64,000 nt of DNA from Timaviella obliquedivisa GSE-PSE-MK23-08B (GTDB taxonomy: Bacteria; Cyanobacteriota; Cyanobacteriia; Elainellales; Elainellaceae): contig JAHHII010000002.1 of assembly GCA_019358855.1 (NCBI GenBank), positions 456,448 through 520,447 of the forward strand, read 5' to 3'. The notes beneath the pieces are model-generated. The model ran no database searches. It was not told the origin of the DNA and saw only the letters and a list, made by a program, of their open reading frames with translations. The translations under genes and the position numbers were made by a program. Position 1 is the stretch's first letter, and each line of letters begins with the position of its first letter. Below, piece by piece: positions 8,805 through 17,448 of the stretch.

Positions 8805-9230
8805 ATGCCCCTACAGAACCGCTCAATGAATTGGGCGATCGCTCAACTCCCCGGACTTAGCAGCCAAGATCAAGAGCAGCTAGCGGGTTGTGGAATTGAA
8901 ACGACACAGCAACTTCTGAGAACTACCAAAACCCCTATTGAGCGGCAAGACCTGGCAGGCAAACTACAAATTCACATTCAGCACGTCAACAAATGGTTTG
9001 CTTTGGCTAACCTAGCCCGAATTCCCTCAGTGGGTTGTCAATATTGTGGGCTGCTGCTCCACGCAGGCATCAGCAATCCCTTTCAACTGGCGCAGGTTCC
9101 CCCAGCCACCCTGCATCGTCAAATTCTCAGACTTCAAGTCTCTACGGCACAGCGCCCCGATCTGTGTCCGGGCTTTAATGAAGTGGTGCAATGGATTGAG
9201 CAAGCGCGTGAACTAACAACCAGACGTTAA
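8805..9230 (+). CDS. DUF4332 domain protein
   Basis: The 141-residue protein contains two helix-hairpin-helix-like units, LPGLSSQDQEQLAGCGIETT and SVGCQYCGLLLHAGISNP, which match the DUF4332 family. HhH units of this kind usually contact DNA or proteins without sequence specificity. Homologues in cyanobacteria are often near signalling or photosystem genes, but the role is unknown. It follows the kinase on the same strand after 42 bases and could be cotranscribed. Confidence 0.7.
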   Translation: MPLQNRSMNWAIAQLPGLSSQDQEQLAGCGIETTQQLLRTTKTPIERQDLAGKLQIHIQHVNKWFALANLARIPSVGCQYCGLLLHAGISNPFQLAQVPPATLHRQILRLQVSTAQRPDLCPGFNEVVQWIEQARELTTRR

Positions 9231-9249
9231 ATCACGACATTAATTAGGG

Positions 9250-10100
<851 letters not shown>

Positions 10101-10826
10101 ATGGCTTCAGGCTTAAAACCCTCAACATTAGAACTACTGAAGCGCTTCAACCGGACGTTTCCTCAGTTTTATGAGCAATTTGTGAGCAGCGAAATCCAGC
10201 TTCAAAATCTGCGGCTCGCCTACCAAATGTACAAAAGCCGCCAAGCGGTGATTGACCTGAGCCCAGAGGGCACCAAGAGCGCCTTACACTTTGCCTATCG
10301 CAATCAGTCGTTTTTACTCAGTGATATTTTTGGCGTGTTGGCAGCCTACGGATTGACCATTCATAGCCTAAGTCTATATGGGCAAATTTACCCACCTATG
10401 CTGGTGTTTGCCAAGCTAGTTGTTTCCAGAGGCGGCAAAGCCTTGACAGGTAAGACTGCTGAAAACGTTTGTCGAGCAGTCCGAGAGTCGCTGGCAGGAC
10501 GGTTTGAGGTAGAAGAGATGCTGGCAGTAGAGTTTAACCTGGACGCTGGACTGGAGCAGGTTGAAGCAGAATTTTATGTAGACCCAGTATTTCATTTACC
10601 CGCACTGCTTATTGAAGCAGATAACCAGCCAGGGCTGTTCTACAAGGTCATGTATGCCATTTGGCAGGAAGATTTACTGGTCGTTAATGCTAACCTGCTA
10701 GTATGGCGAGGGCGAACGCGCTTGATCCTTTATCTACTCGGTCCTAATGAAAGCTTAATCCCAGAATATTTAGGGCAAAAGATTGCAGAAGGGATGAAGC
10801 AGCGACTCTTAGGACGGCGCTTCTAA
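10101..10826 (+). CDS. Conserved cyanobacterial ACT-domain-like protein
   Basis: The 241-residue soluble protein has two regions reminiscent of ACT or GlnD-type regulatory domains: FLLSDIFGVLAAYGLTIHSL near residue 75 and EADNQPGLFYKVMYAIWQED near residue 175. Both show the pattern of a short turn followed by a helix and a strand used to bind small ligands. There is no catalytic domain beside them. I infer a small-molecule-binding regulator; a specific ligand cannot be named. It converges with the universal stress protein gene with only two bases between stops. Confidence 0.5.
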   Translation: MASGLKPSTLELLKRFNRTFPQFYEQFVSSEIQLQNLRLAYQMYKSRQAVIDLSPEGTKSALHFAYRNQSFLLSDIFGVLAAYGLTIHSLSLYGQIYPPMLVFAKLVVSRGGKALTGKTAENVCRAVRESLAGRFEVEEMLAVEFNLDAGLEQVEAEFYVDPVFHLPALLIEADNQPGLFYKVMYAIWQEDLLVVNANLLVWRGRTRLILYLLGPNESLIPEYLGQKIAEGMKQRLLGRRF

Positions 10827-10828
10827 CC

Positions 10829-11461
10829 TTAAAGGGCTTCTAGTTCTGTGGGAATGCCTAGAACAGGACATGGGAATCGGGGCGTGAGTTGCTGAATTAA
10901 GGGATGGCGATCGGAGCTACAGCCGACAAAGAGAATATCAGCAGATTCTGCTTCAACAATGCGGCATAGCTCAGTGGCAACATCACCAAAACAGAGGTGC
11001 GCTTCGAGAGAGCCGCGCCATTGTTCGCCCAAGCTCCGGGCTTGCCAAAGAATGCGATCGCCCTCTTCTAAAAGTTTATTGAGCGACACTGCTGGTGTAA
11101 CTTCTCGGACTCCGGTGGCGTTGACAACGGGACGGGTTAGAGTTGCTGTCCCTGCGCCAGAACTTCTAGAAGGCAACCCTAAAGAAATTTCTTGATTCAA
11201 CACATAAACAACATGAACCATGACCTGTGTGCGACTTGCTAGGCGAGTTTGATGCGCCATCCAAAGAGCAAAGTCTAAAGCAGTGCGACTATTAGGAGAA
11301 TCGTTATAGCCAATGACAATGGTGGTGCCTTTCGACTTTGGGGTAGGAACAGACGGAGCGCTCAGAAGTAGCGGTTCGCCAGAAACTAAGAGCATTTGTT
11401 CGCTCAAGTTTTCTACTTGAAGAGCAGTTTGTAGACGCATCAGCATTGACTTAACTTTCAT
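10829..11461 (-). CDS. Universal stress protein (UspA family) under a c-di-AMP riboswitch
   Basis: The start is placed at 11461, where ATG is preceded by ACAGGAGACTCT, a strong ribosome binding site; an upstream in-frame ATG at 11494 lacks one. The product is about 210 residues. It has the Usp fold: GYNDSPNSRTALDFALWMA after the first strand, VMVHVVYVL, a long Ser/Gly insert, and a closing DILFVGCSSDRHPLIQQL followed by CPVLGIP. The classic ATP-binding G-x2-G-x9-G-S/T motif is only partly kept. A ydaO-type c-di-AMP riboswitch lies 130 bases upstream in the same transcript, so expression should respond to this osmotic/potassium second messenger. Confidence 0.85.
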   Translation of the reverse strand: MKVKSMLMRLQTALQVENLSEQMLLVSGEPLLLSAPSVPTPKSKGTTIVIGYNDSPNSRTALDFALWMAHQTRLASRTQVMVHVVYVLNQEISLGLPSRSSGAGTATLTRPVVNATGVREVTPAVSLNKLLEEGDRILWQARSLGEQWRGSLEAHLCFGDVATELCRIVEAESADILFVGCSSDRHPLIQQLTPRFPCPVLGIPTELEAL

Positions 11462-11524
11462 AGAGTCTCCTGTAAATCTGCGAAACGAGCACACCAGACG
11501 ACAACAGCTTGATAGGCTGCATCA

Positions 11525-11553
11525 AAAGTCGTCCTTGAAACAGATTCGAGGAC
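11525..11553 (-). terminator. Candidate riboswitch-controlled terminator in the usp leader
   Basis: On the minus strand GTCCTCGAA and TTTCAAGGAC form a stem with one mismatch, followed by GACTTTTGATG. It stands between the c-di-AMP aptamer and the usp start codon and could be the expression platform. The T-tract is short, so this is tentative. Confidence 0.35.
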
Positions 11554-11593
11554 ACTGAGTCAGAAGCAAATGCTGAATCTTCAGTCTCCCCTC

Positions 11594-11721
11594 AATGCCG
11601 ACGGAGTTAGCTGACGGGCTAGGGCTGAGAGGTGCCCTTCTAGGTTAGATTCGCCCCACTACAAGGATGGTTCCTCCGTTCCTGCTTTATCTCCGTAACT
11701 GATAAAGCGAGGGATTAGGCT
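11594..11721 (-). promoter_or_regulatory. c-di-AMP riboswitch (ydaO-yuaA leader)
   Basis: Read on the minus strand, the leader contains the hallmark blocks of the ydaO class in order: GCCTAATCC at the 5' stem, AACGGAGGAACCA, TGGGGCGAATC, AGGGCACC and then CAGCCCTAGCCCGTCAGCTA followed by ACTCCGTCGGC. These match the conserved core I know from the Thermoanaerobacter and Bacillus members almost base for base. Known members bind c-di-AMP and usually switch genes off for cell-wall, osmolyte or potassium functions. Here the downstream gene is a universal stress protein. An inverted repeat at 11722-11764 (GACTC...AATAGGCA / TGCCTATT...GAGTC) lies just upstream and may extend the fold. Confidence 0.88.
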
Positions 11722-12113
11722 GACTCAATAGGCACACGAGCAGTAAATGCCTATTGGCGAGTCACATTCAAGCTAACATTCTCTTGAGATCCCGTCAATT
11801 TTTATTTTAAGCTCAATTCTTGAGCTTCTCCACGGCTCCCCACTGGCTAAAACTCTAGTATTTAACTTTATTCTCCAAAAGATTAAGCTGGATAGCATTG
11901 CACAGGTTCTTGATTAGGGCACGCGAGTCAGAAACCAGCATCAGGGCAGCTTTTATGGGTATCCTTCACCTTTCTGCTCCAGTCGTAATCTATTTCAAAT
12001 GGAAGTCGATCGCCCCTTGTTCACGGCAAGTTGGAACAATCAGACAAGGATAATTCTGTTTTGGAGACGGGTAGACAAGCTTCAGCAGCTTCACCCGCTG
12101 TCATTCAATCCAT

Positions 12114-12201
12114 CGTTCGAGCAATCTACCGTTCGAGTAATCTACTGAGAAACCGGGCAATCTACCGTTCGAGCAATCTACTGAGAAATCGGGCAATCTA
12201 A
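12114..12201 (+). repeat. Short tandem repeat, 36-bp unit, about 2.4 copies; rest of 11765-12273 empty
   Basis: A partial unit CGTTCGAGCAATCTAC (12114-12129) is followed by two 36-base units at 12130-12165 and 12166-12201. The units differ at a few positions (AAACCGGG against AAATCGGG, GAGTAATC against GAGCAATC). Apart from the riboswitch leader and this array no feature is seen between 11462 and 12273. The array is not a CRISPR because the units are contiguous with no spacers. Confidence 0.75.
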
Positions 12202-12273
12202 CAGGGTTCTATCTGCGCAAAATGTTGTATAACTTGTGTCCAATACACCTGTATCGCCCTTGTATCGCCATCT

Positions 12274-12681
12274 ATGAAGCAATCTGACCCGATTGAAAGT
12301 GAAGAGCTAGACCGCTTGCAGATATTGATCTATCTAATCCCAGTGCTAGGATTTTTCCCTGCCCTTTGGACGCTTTATAGGCAGGCAGAAGGGCGCGCTG
12401 CTACGCAGATACCGCAAGGGTCGCTGACAGGTCACTCTGAAAAAACACGCCGGAACGCTAGTCGATTAGCTGTTACTTTAGCGACAGGCTGGATTGTGGG
12501 CTACACCCTGTTGGGATCTGGGGCACAGGCTGTGGACTCGCTAACGTTGCCGTTACTGATTACTTCTAGTCTGCTGACTTCGGGATATTTTTTAGTTAAC
12601 ATCTGGCTGATGGTGCGCCTTTGGCAAGGTCAACCGATTCGGCTACCGGGAATTAGTCGATTAAGCGATCGCATTCCCTAA
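12274..12681 (+). CDS. Small membrane protein with an in-frame dispersed-repeat insertion
   Basis: The 135-residue protein has an N-terminal helix (LQILIYLIPVLGFFPALWTL), a polar loop and two further hydrophobic helices (about residues 68-90 and 92-116). It resembles small uncharacterised cyanobacterial membrane proteins; no function can be given. The loop segment GRAATQIPQGS is encoded by a 33-base dispersed repeat at 12393-12425, which keeps the frame open, so the loop is probably about 11 residues longer than in relatives. It precedes the LCP gene on the same strand by 61 bases and could share its operon. Confidence 0.65.
   Translation: MKQSDPIESEELDRLQILIYLIPVLGFFPALWTLYRQAEGRAATQIPQGSLTGHSEKTRRNASRLAVTLATGWIVGYTLLGSGAQAVDSLTLPLLITSSLLTSGYFLVNIWLMVRLWQGQPIRLPGISRLSDRIP
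12393..12425 (+). repeat. 33-bp dispersed repeat, copy 1 (inside a gene)
   Basis: The copy begins GCGCGCTGCTACGCAGATAC and ends CGCAAGGGTCGCT. It is nearly identical to the copies at 62903-62935 and 62970-63002. It is read in frame in the small membrane protein. Confidence 0.85.
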
Positions 12682-12742
12682 TCATCTGACTCTGATTCAG
12701 ACTTTTAACGAGTCGTTGGGTCGTCCCTACATTTTTTAGTCT

Positions 12743-14311
12743 GTGAGGCTGTTTGTGTCTATTTTCAATCCTTCTAATTTTTCTGCTGAGCTTTCTCCTG
12801 AGAAAATACCTAAGAAGTGGCTATGGCTTACTTTAGGGCTGATTGGGGTGGCAGTTGTGTCAGCTTCGGCAGGAGCTTTATTAGCCGTGAGCATTTCCAG
12901 TACGCCGCTCATGCAAACAAAATTGAGTCGAGAGGAGGCTAAAGCTTTTAACCCTGACAAGGCGGTTTCTTCGGACAAAAATCTTCCCTTGCCGACGCTA
13001 ACTCGCCCAGTCAATATAATGGTTTTAGGGGTCAAGGTGTTGACTACTGATCTAGAAAATCCGCCTGCTAACAGTGAGAACTTAGGATATCAGGCGTTGG
13101 TTAATTCCCTAGATGGCTTATCTGACACGATGTTGATGGTTCGCTTCGACCCAGAGCAACGGAAGCTAGTCGTCTTGTCAATTCCTCGAGATACGCGAAC
13201 TTGGGTGCAGGGCATTGGGCTGACGAAGCTCAATGAAGCCAATTATGAGGGCGGCCCTGCTTTGGCAGCAAAAGCAACCAGCGAGTTGTTGGCAAACACG
13301 ACTATCGATCGCTACATCCGCATTAACGTTCAAGGTGTAGAAAAGTTGGTGGATGCCTTGGGCGGCGTGAAGTTGTACGTGCCCCAAGCGATGCGCTACC
13401 AGGATGACAGCCAGCATCTTTACATTAATTTGAAGCAGGGTGAACAGCAGCTTAATGGCGCTCAGGCGCTTCAGTTTTTACGGTTTCGCTATGACAACTT
13501 AGGAGATATTGGGCGGGTGCAGCGGCAGCAGATGTTGATGCGCGCCCTGATGGAGCAGGCATTGAACCCAGCGACTTTGGCAAGATTGCCTCAAATTTTG
13601 TCGGTGATTCAAGCCAATATTGATACAAATTTAAGCGTAGAAGAGTTGGTGGCGCTGGTTGGCTTTGCTGGGCAGCGCGATCGCCCCAAAGCCCAAATGC
13701 TAATGGTTCCGGGCGAATTTAGTACCCCTGACCAATTCGAGGCTAGCTACTGGCTACCCAACCAGGGCAGGCTTGATGCCATGGTGACGCAATATTTTAG
13801 CAGTCAGCCCCTAGCGTCTTCGAGCAACGTCCCTCTGCCCCAGAGCTTAAAATCTGAGGTAGAGTCTTTAGCAAATATCCAGGTGGCGATTCAAGACAGC
13901 ACAGGCAAGCTGGATACGGCACAACTGCTGAAGACATTGAGTGCTGCTGGCTACGGCGGTAGCTTCGTGGATAATCCTTGGAACCAGCCCTTAGAGCTAA
14001 CGCGAATCATTGCCCAGCAGGGAGATGGAGAAGCTGCTGAAGCCATCCAGAGAGTGTTGGGATTTGGTGAAGTGCAGATTGAGAGTACGGGAAATTTGGA
14101 GTCTAATATTACGATTCGGATCGGGAAGGATGCACTAGAGCATAAAGCCATAGCGGCTCCCAGATCTAATCCTAGCCCTAGCCCAACTCCGGCTCCTAGC
14201 TCTACTTCAATTCCTGGCTCTACTTTGACTCCTAACTCCAGCCCGGCTCCTCCTCCTAGCCCTGAATCAGAGCCAGCTACTCCAACCCCAGTTCCCGCTT
14301 CAGTAAACTGA
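12743..14311 (+). CDS. LytR-CpsA-Psr (LCP) family cell-wall glycopolymer ligase
   Basis: The 522-residue protein starts at a GTG, has one N-terminal membrane helix (about residues 26-50) and an LCP domain (about 90-330). Family motifs include GLSDTMLMVRFDP, SIPRDTRTWV with the two catalytic-site arginine/aspartate residues, TKLNEANYEGGP and FLRFRYDNLGDIGRVQRQQ. LCP enzymes move polyprenyl-linked glycopolymers onto peptidoglycan or proteins on the outer face of the membrane. A LytR_C-like domain (about 375-460) follows, then a Ser/Pro/Thr tail. The 3' end overlaps the convergent GntR gene by 35 bases. Confidence 0.9.
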   Translation: MRLFVSIFNPSNFSAELSPEKIPKKWLWLTLGLIGVAVVSASAGALLAVSISSTPLMQTKLSREEAKAFNPDKAVSSDKNLPLPTLTRPVNIMVLGVKVLTTDLENPPANSENLGYQALVNSLDGLSDTMLMVRFDPEQRKLVVLSIPRDTRTWVQGIGLTKLNEANYEGGPALAAKATSELLANTTIDRYIRINVQGVEKLVDALGGVKLYVPQAMRYQDDSQHLYINLKQGEQQLNGAQALQFLRFRYDNLGDIGRVQRQQMLMRALMEQALNPATLARLPQILSVIQANIDTNLSVEELVALVGFAGQRDRPKAQMLMVPGEFSTPDQFEASYWLPNQGRLDAMVTQYFSSQPLASSSNVPLPQSLKSEVESLANIQVAIQDSTGKLDTAQLLKTLSAAGYGGSFVDNPWNQPLELTRIIAQQGDGEAAEAIQRVLGFGEVQIESTGNLESNITIRIGKDALEHKAIAAPRSNPSPSPTPAPSSTSIPGSTLTPNSSPAPPPSPESEPATPTPVPASVN

Positions 14312-15266
14312 TGGATTTTTCGCCAATATAGTTTTCGCAACAGATGAGTTGGGGCGATCGAATCAGGTCTTCTCTGGCATCGGCGATCGCTTGTTTGACA
14401 GCAACTTGGCTAGGTAAGTCAAAACAGAAGATGGTCTGCGAACTGCGCACCATAGCGTTAAGACGTTGCGTATCCTTCGGCTGGGTGGTCATAATAAGTA
14501 GCTCGTCACCCCGAAGGCTGTGGACAATGACTTCTGAGGCTCGGAGAATGCCAGAGCTAAGGCTGACCAAACCGAGACGACTATCTTTGGTGAGTTTGAA
14601 GAGCTTTTGAATTTCTTGACCATAGTCGTAAATATCGACGGGGATGACGCGCACAGACTTGGGAGAAGCGATCGCTTCTGCTTCTCCAATGAAATAGCGA
14701 CTGGTCACGACCGTTCCCGATCGGGTTTGATTTAGCACTTCTTTTAATTCTTCCATCGGCACAAGCTGCACCGGAATCTGAAGCGCCAATTCTAGCTCCT
14801 GCACCATCAGTTCACCTGCCCCAATGTCTTGCCGGGGAGCCGTGACCAAGACACGAGCACTACACCGCAGCCGCCAGTCGATTTCTACGAGGAATAATTC
14901 TCTCGCTTGAGTCAGGGAGCAGCCTTGGGCTAATAGCTCATCTAGACTGGTTTGGACTAGACGATGCGCTTCTGGATATTTATCGACAATGGGCGATCGG
15001 GTTCTGGAACTGCCGCCCTCGTCGCCCTGCGCCCGAACGTAGATACCGGAGCCTGCCTGGGCATCCACAATGCCGTCGTCTTCTAGCTGACGATAAACTT
15101 TGCTGATGGTGTTGCGGTGCAGCCCAGTTTGCATTGCCAATTGGCGGGTGCTAGGAAGACGATGCCCAGGTGGAAATTGGCGAGAGGCGATCGCAAAGCG
15201 AATTTGGTTATAAAGCTGACTAGATGCGGGAATTTCGCTATCTGGCTGAATATGGAACTGAACCAT
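14277..15266 (-). CDS. GntR-family transcriptional regulator (YtrA-like)
   Basis: The 329-residue protein has a GntR winged helix at the N-terminus (about residues 5-80), seen in SQLYNQIRFAIASRQFPPGH, LPSTRQLAMQTGLHRNTISK and VYRQLEDDGIVDAQAGSGIYV. The C-terminal 230 residues are not an aminotransferase or FadR domain; they look like an alpha/beta effector domain of a cyanobacterial subgroup. It is divergent from the dienelactone hydrolase that opens the PKS operon, 115 bases apart, so it is a natural candidate to control that operon. Its 3' end overlaps the LCP gene. Confidence 0.85.
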   Translation of the reverse strand: MVQFHIQPDSEIPASSQLYNQIRFAIASRQFPPGHRLPSTRQLAMQTGLHRNTISKVYRQLEDDGIVDAQAGSGIYVRAQGDEGGSSRTRSPIVDKYPEAHRLVQTSLDELLAQGCSLTQARELFLVEIDWRLRCSARVLVTAPRQDIGAGELMVQELELALQIPVQLVPMEELKEVLNQTRSGTVVTSRYFIGEAEAIASPKSVRVIPVDIYDYGQEIQKLFKLTKDSRLGLVSLSSGILRASEVIVHSLRGDELLIMTTQPKDTQRLNAMVRSSQTIFCFDLPSQVAVKQAIADAREDLIRSPQLICCENYIGEKSISLLKRELGLE

Positions 15267-15304
15267 TTTAAGTTCTCCGAAATCCCCTTGATGGGGGCTT
15301 AAGC

Positions 15305-15325
15305 ATAATCTTCCGCTGGGATTAT
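15305..15325. promoter_or_regulatory. Candidate operator palindrome between gntR and the PKS operon
   Basis: ATAATC and GATTAT form a perfect 6+6 inverted repeat with a nine-base spacer, in the 115-base divergent spacer. A second small palindrome (CCCCTTGATGGGG) lies at 15281-15293. Position fits a GntR binding site, but no binding data exist here. Confidence 0.3.
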
Positions 15326-15381
15326 ACGGAATCTCAACAATTTATGTTCTAGTGTAATTGCGAGTTTCTCAATCATGACCT

Positions 15382-16128
15382 ATGGCAACCCAAAATTTTC
15401 ACGCTAGACCTGTCAAAGTGATGAATCAAGACTTGGAAATTGATGCCTACCTAGCAGAACCCAACGGTGAGGGGAGATTTCCAGCCGTTGTCGTGATTCA
15501 GGAGATTTTTGGAGTGAATGCTCATATTCGGGACGTGACGGGGCGGTTTGCCCAATTAGGTTATGTAGCGATCGCCCCTGCCCTTTACCAACGCCTGGCT
15601 CCAGGATTTGAAAGTGGCTATACCTCTGAAGAGATAGCCCAAGGACGGCGCTACAAGGATCAAACTCAGGCGACAGAGCTATTAGGAGACGTGAGTGGGG
15701 CGATCGCCTACTTGCAGGGGTTGCCCAATGTGAACGCAGAGGCGATCGGCTGTATTGGCTTTTGCTTTGGGGGGCATGTGGCGTACCTAGCGGCAACACT
15801 GCCTGCTGTAAAAGCCACCGCCTCTTTTTATGGGGCTGGGATCGCTACGGGAACTCCAGGGGGCGGCGAACCGACTATCGCTCGAACGGCAGAAATTAGC
15901 GGCACACTGTACGCTTTCTTTGGTAGAGAAGATGACAGCATTCCGGCTCAACAGGTCAATGAAATTGAGGCAGCGTTGGAGAAGCACCAAGTGTCCCACC
16001 AAATCTTTCAGTATGCCGGGGCGGGTCATGGGTTCTTTTGCGATCGCCGAGGTAGCTATAATCCAGAGGCAGCAGCAGATGCTTGGGAACAGGTGAAAGC
16101 ACTCTTCGCAAAAACATTGGCGAGTTAA
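15382..16128 (+). CDS. Dienelactone hydrolase family protein
   Basis: The 248-residue alpha/beta hydrolase has the nucleophile elbow GFCFGGH (Cys as nucleophile), an acid residue near FFGREDDSIP and the histidine in GAGHGFFC. These are the Cys-Asp-His triad of the dienelactone hydrolase family. The N-terminal AYLAEPNGEGRFPAVVVIQE is typical. The native substrate is unknown and not necessarily an aromatic lactone. It is first in a run of five same-strand genes (gaps 34, 44, 23 and -1 bases), so it may be part of the PKS cluster, but such hydrolases are common in cyanobacteria and the link is uncertain. Confidence 0.85.
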   Translation: MATQNFHARPVKVMNQDLEIDAYLAEPNGEGRFPAVVVIQEIFGVNAHIRDVTGRFAQLGYVAIAPALYQRLAPGFESGYTSEEIAQGRRYKDQTQATELLGDVSGAIAYLQGLPNVNAEAIGCIGFCFGGHVAYLAATLPAVKATASFYGAGIATGTPGGGEPTIARTAEISGTLYAFFGREDDSIPAQQVNEIEAALEKHQVSHQIFQYAGAGHGFFCDRRGSYNPEAAADAWEQVKALFAKTLAS

Positions 16129-16162
16129 ATCTGTGGGTTAAGGCAAATCTAGGGGTACGGAT

Positions 16163-17386
16163 ATGCAGGAAAAACGACTAGAATTTAATCCATTTAGCTC
16201 AGAATTTCAGGCAAATCCTTACCCGATTTATCAAACATTGCGAACAGAATCTCCGATTCACCAGGTCAAAGGCTTTAAGTTTAATCAGTGGTTTTTGTCG
16301 CGCTACAAAGATGTCTATGCAGTCTTAAATGATGCTCGGTTTAAGGTTGATGATTTACCTGAACGATTAGCAGATAAAGCGTTGCATTTGAAACAAAAGG
16401 GGGACTTTGAGCCGTTGATTCAGACCGTTAGCCATTGGCTTTTTTTCCTAGAACCGCCCGATCATACGAGGCTACGATCGCTAGTTCAAAAAACATTTTC
16501 GAGCATGAAAGTTGAGCCATTGCGTCCTCGAATTGAGGCGATCGTTAATCATCTACTCGATCAGGTTGAAGATAAACAGATGGATATTATGATGAGTCTG
16601 GCAGCCCCTTTACCCGCCTTAGTCAGTTCAGAATTATTGGGAATCCCCATTGGCGATCGCGTCACCCTAACCCAATGGGCGTACACCTTATTTCATGTGT
16701 TTGATCAACCCTTATCGCTCCAGGACTACCAGCACATCAGTCAGGTTGCCCTACAATTCAAGGAATATTTTGGTAAGTTGATCACAGACTTTAGAAAGAA
16801 TCCCCAGGACAATCTCATCAGCAAACTTATTCAGCTTTGCGACCAGGAAGAAAAGCTAAGTGAAGCAGAGCTAATAGGATTTTTAAGCATGTTGTTTAGC
16901 GTGGGTCAGGAGACGACAGAAAACTTAATTGGAAATGGCATTTTTGCGCTACTCCATCATCCGGACTTGTTAGAAAATTTGAAGCAGAACCCACAGCTAA
17001 TGGGCAATGCACTAGAGGAATTGTTGCGCTATGATAGCCCCGTTCAAATTATTAGCCGAACTGCGATCGAGCCTGTAGAAATGGATGGAAAGGCAATTCA
17101 AAAAGGCGACAAGGTTAATCTTTTATTGGGAGCAGCAAGCCGCGATCCAGAAAAGTTTCCGGATCCCGATCGCCTCAGTTGGAATCGTCAGGAAAGTTCA
17201 CGGTTACCGTTCGGATCAGGCATTCACTATTGCTTGGGTGCTGAGTTGGCGCGGGTGCAAGGACAAGTGGCGCTGAGTAGCCTGATTCAGCGTTTTCCTC
17301 AATTACAATTGCAGTCAGAAAAAGTTGAACGACGTAAAAACATTGTGTTGCGTGGCTTCAAAGTTTTATCTGTAACTTTCGCCTAA
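16163..17386 (+). CDS. Cytochrome P450
   Basis: The 407-residue soluble P450 carries the heme-thiolate loop FGSGIHYCLGAELAR with the axial Cys, the ExxR motif in LEELLRYDSPVQIISR, and the I-helix GQETTENLIGNG with the oxygen-activating acid-threonine pair. Overall it resembles CYP107/CYP110-like bacterial tailoring enzymes. Its place directly before the PKS-oxoamine synthase (44 bases) suggests it hydroxylates or desaturates the resulting long-chain product. A redox partner is not encoded nearby. ATG at 16163 is preceded by an AGGGG ribosome binding site. Confidence 0.92.
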   Translation: MQEKRLEFNPFSSEFQANPYPIYQTLRTESPIHQVKGFKFNQWFLSRYKDVYAVLNDARFKVDDLPERLADKALHLKQKGDFEPLIQTVSHWLFFLEPPDHTRLRSLVQKTFSSMKVEPLRPRIEAIVNHLLDQVEDKQMDIMMSLAAPLPALVSSELLGIPIGDRVTLTQWAYTLFHVFDQPLSLQDYQHISQVALQFKEYFGKLITDFRKNPQDNLISKLIQLCDQEEKLSEAELIGFLSMLFSVGQETTENLIGNGIFALLHHPDLLENLKQNPQLMGNALEELLRYDSPVQIISRTAIEPVEMDGKAIQKGDKVNLLLGAASRDPEKFPDPDRLSWNRQESSRLPFGSGIHYCLGAELARVQGQVALSSLIQRFPQLQLQSEKVERRKNIVLRGFKVLSVTFA

Positions 17387-17448
17387 ATTTCTTACTTAAA
17401 TCTCGCTAAGTTCCTGCCGTCATCCACCCCTTGAAACCTTCTAAGCCC

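Noticed and set aside
11462..11494. Longer start for the universal stress protein
   Set aside because: The ATG at 11461 is preceded by ACAGGAGACTCT, whereas the upstream ATG has no ribosome binding site.
12114..12201. Possible CRISPR array
   Set aside because: The 36-base units are directly joined with no spacers, and no cas gene is near.
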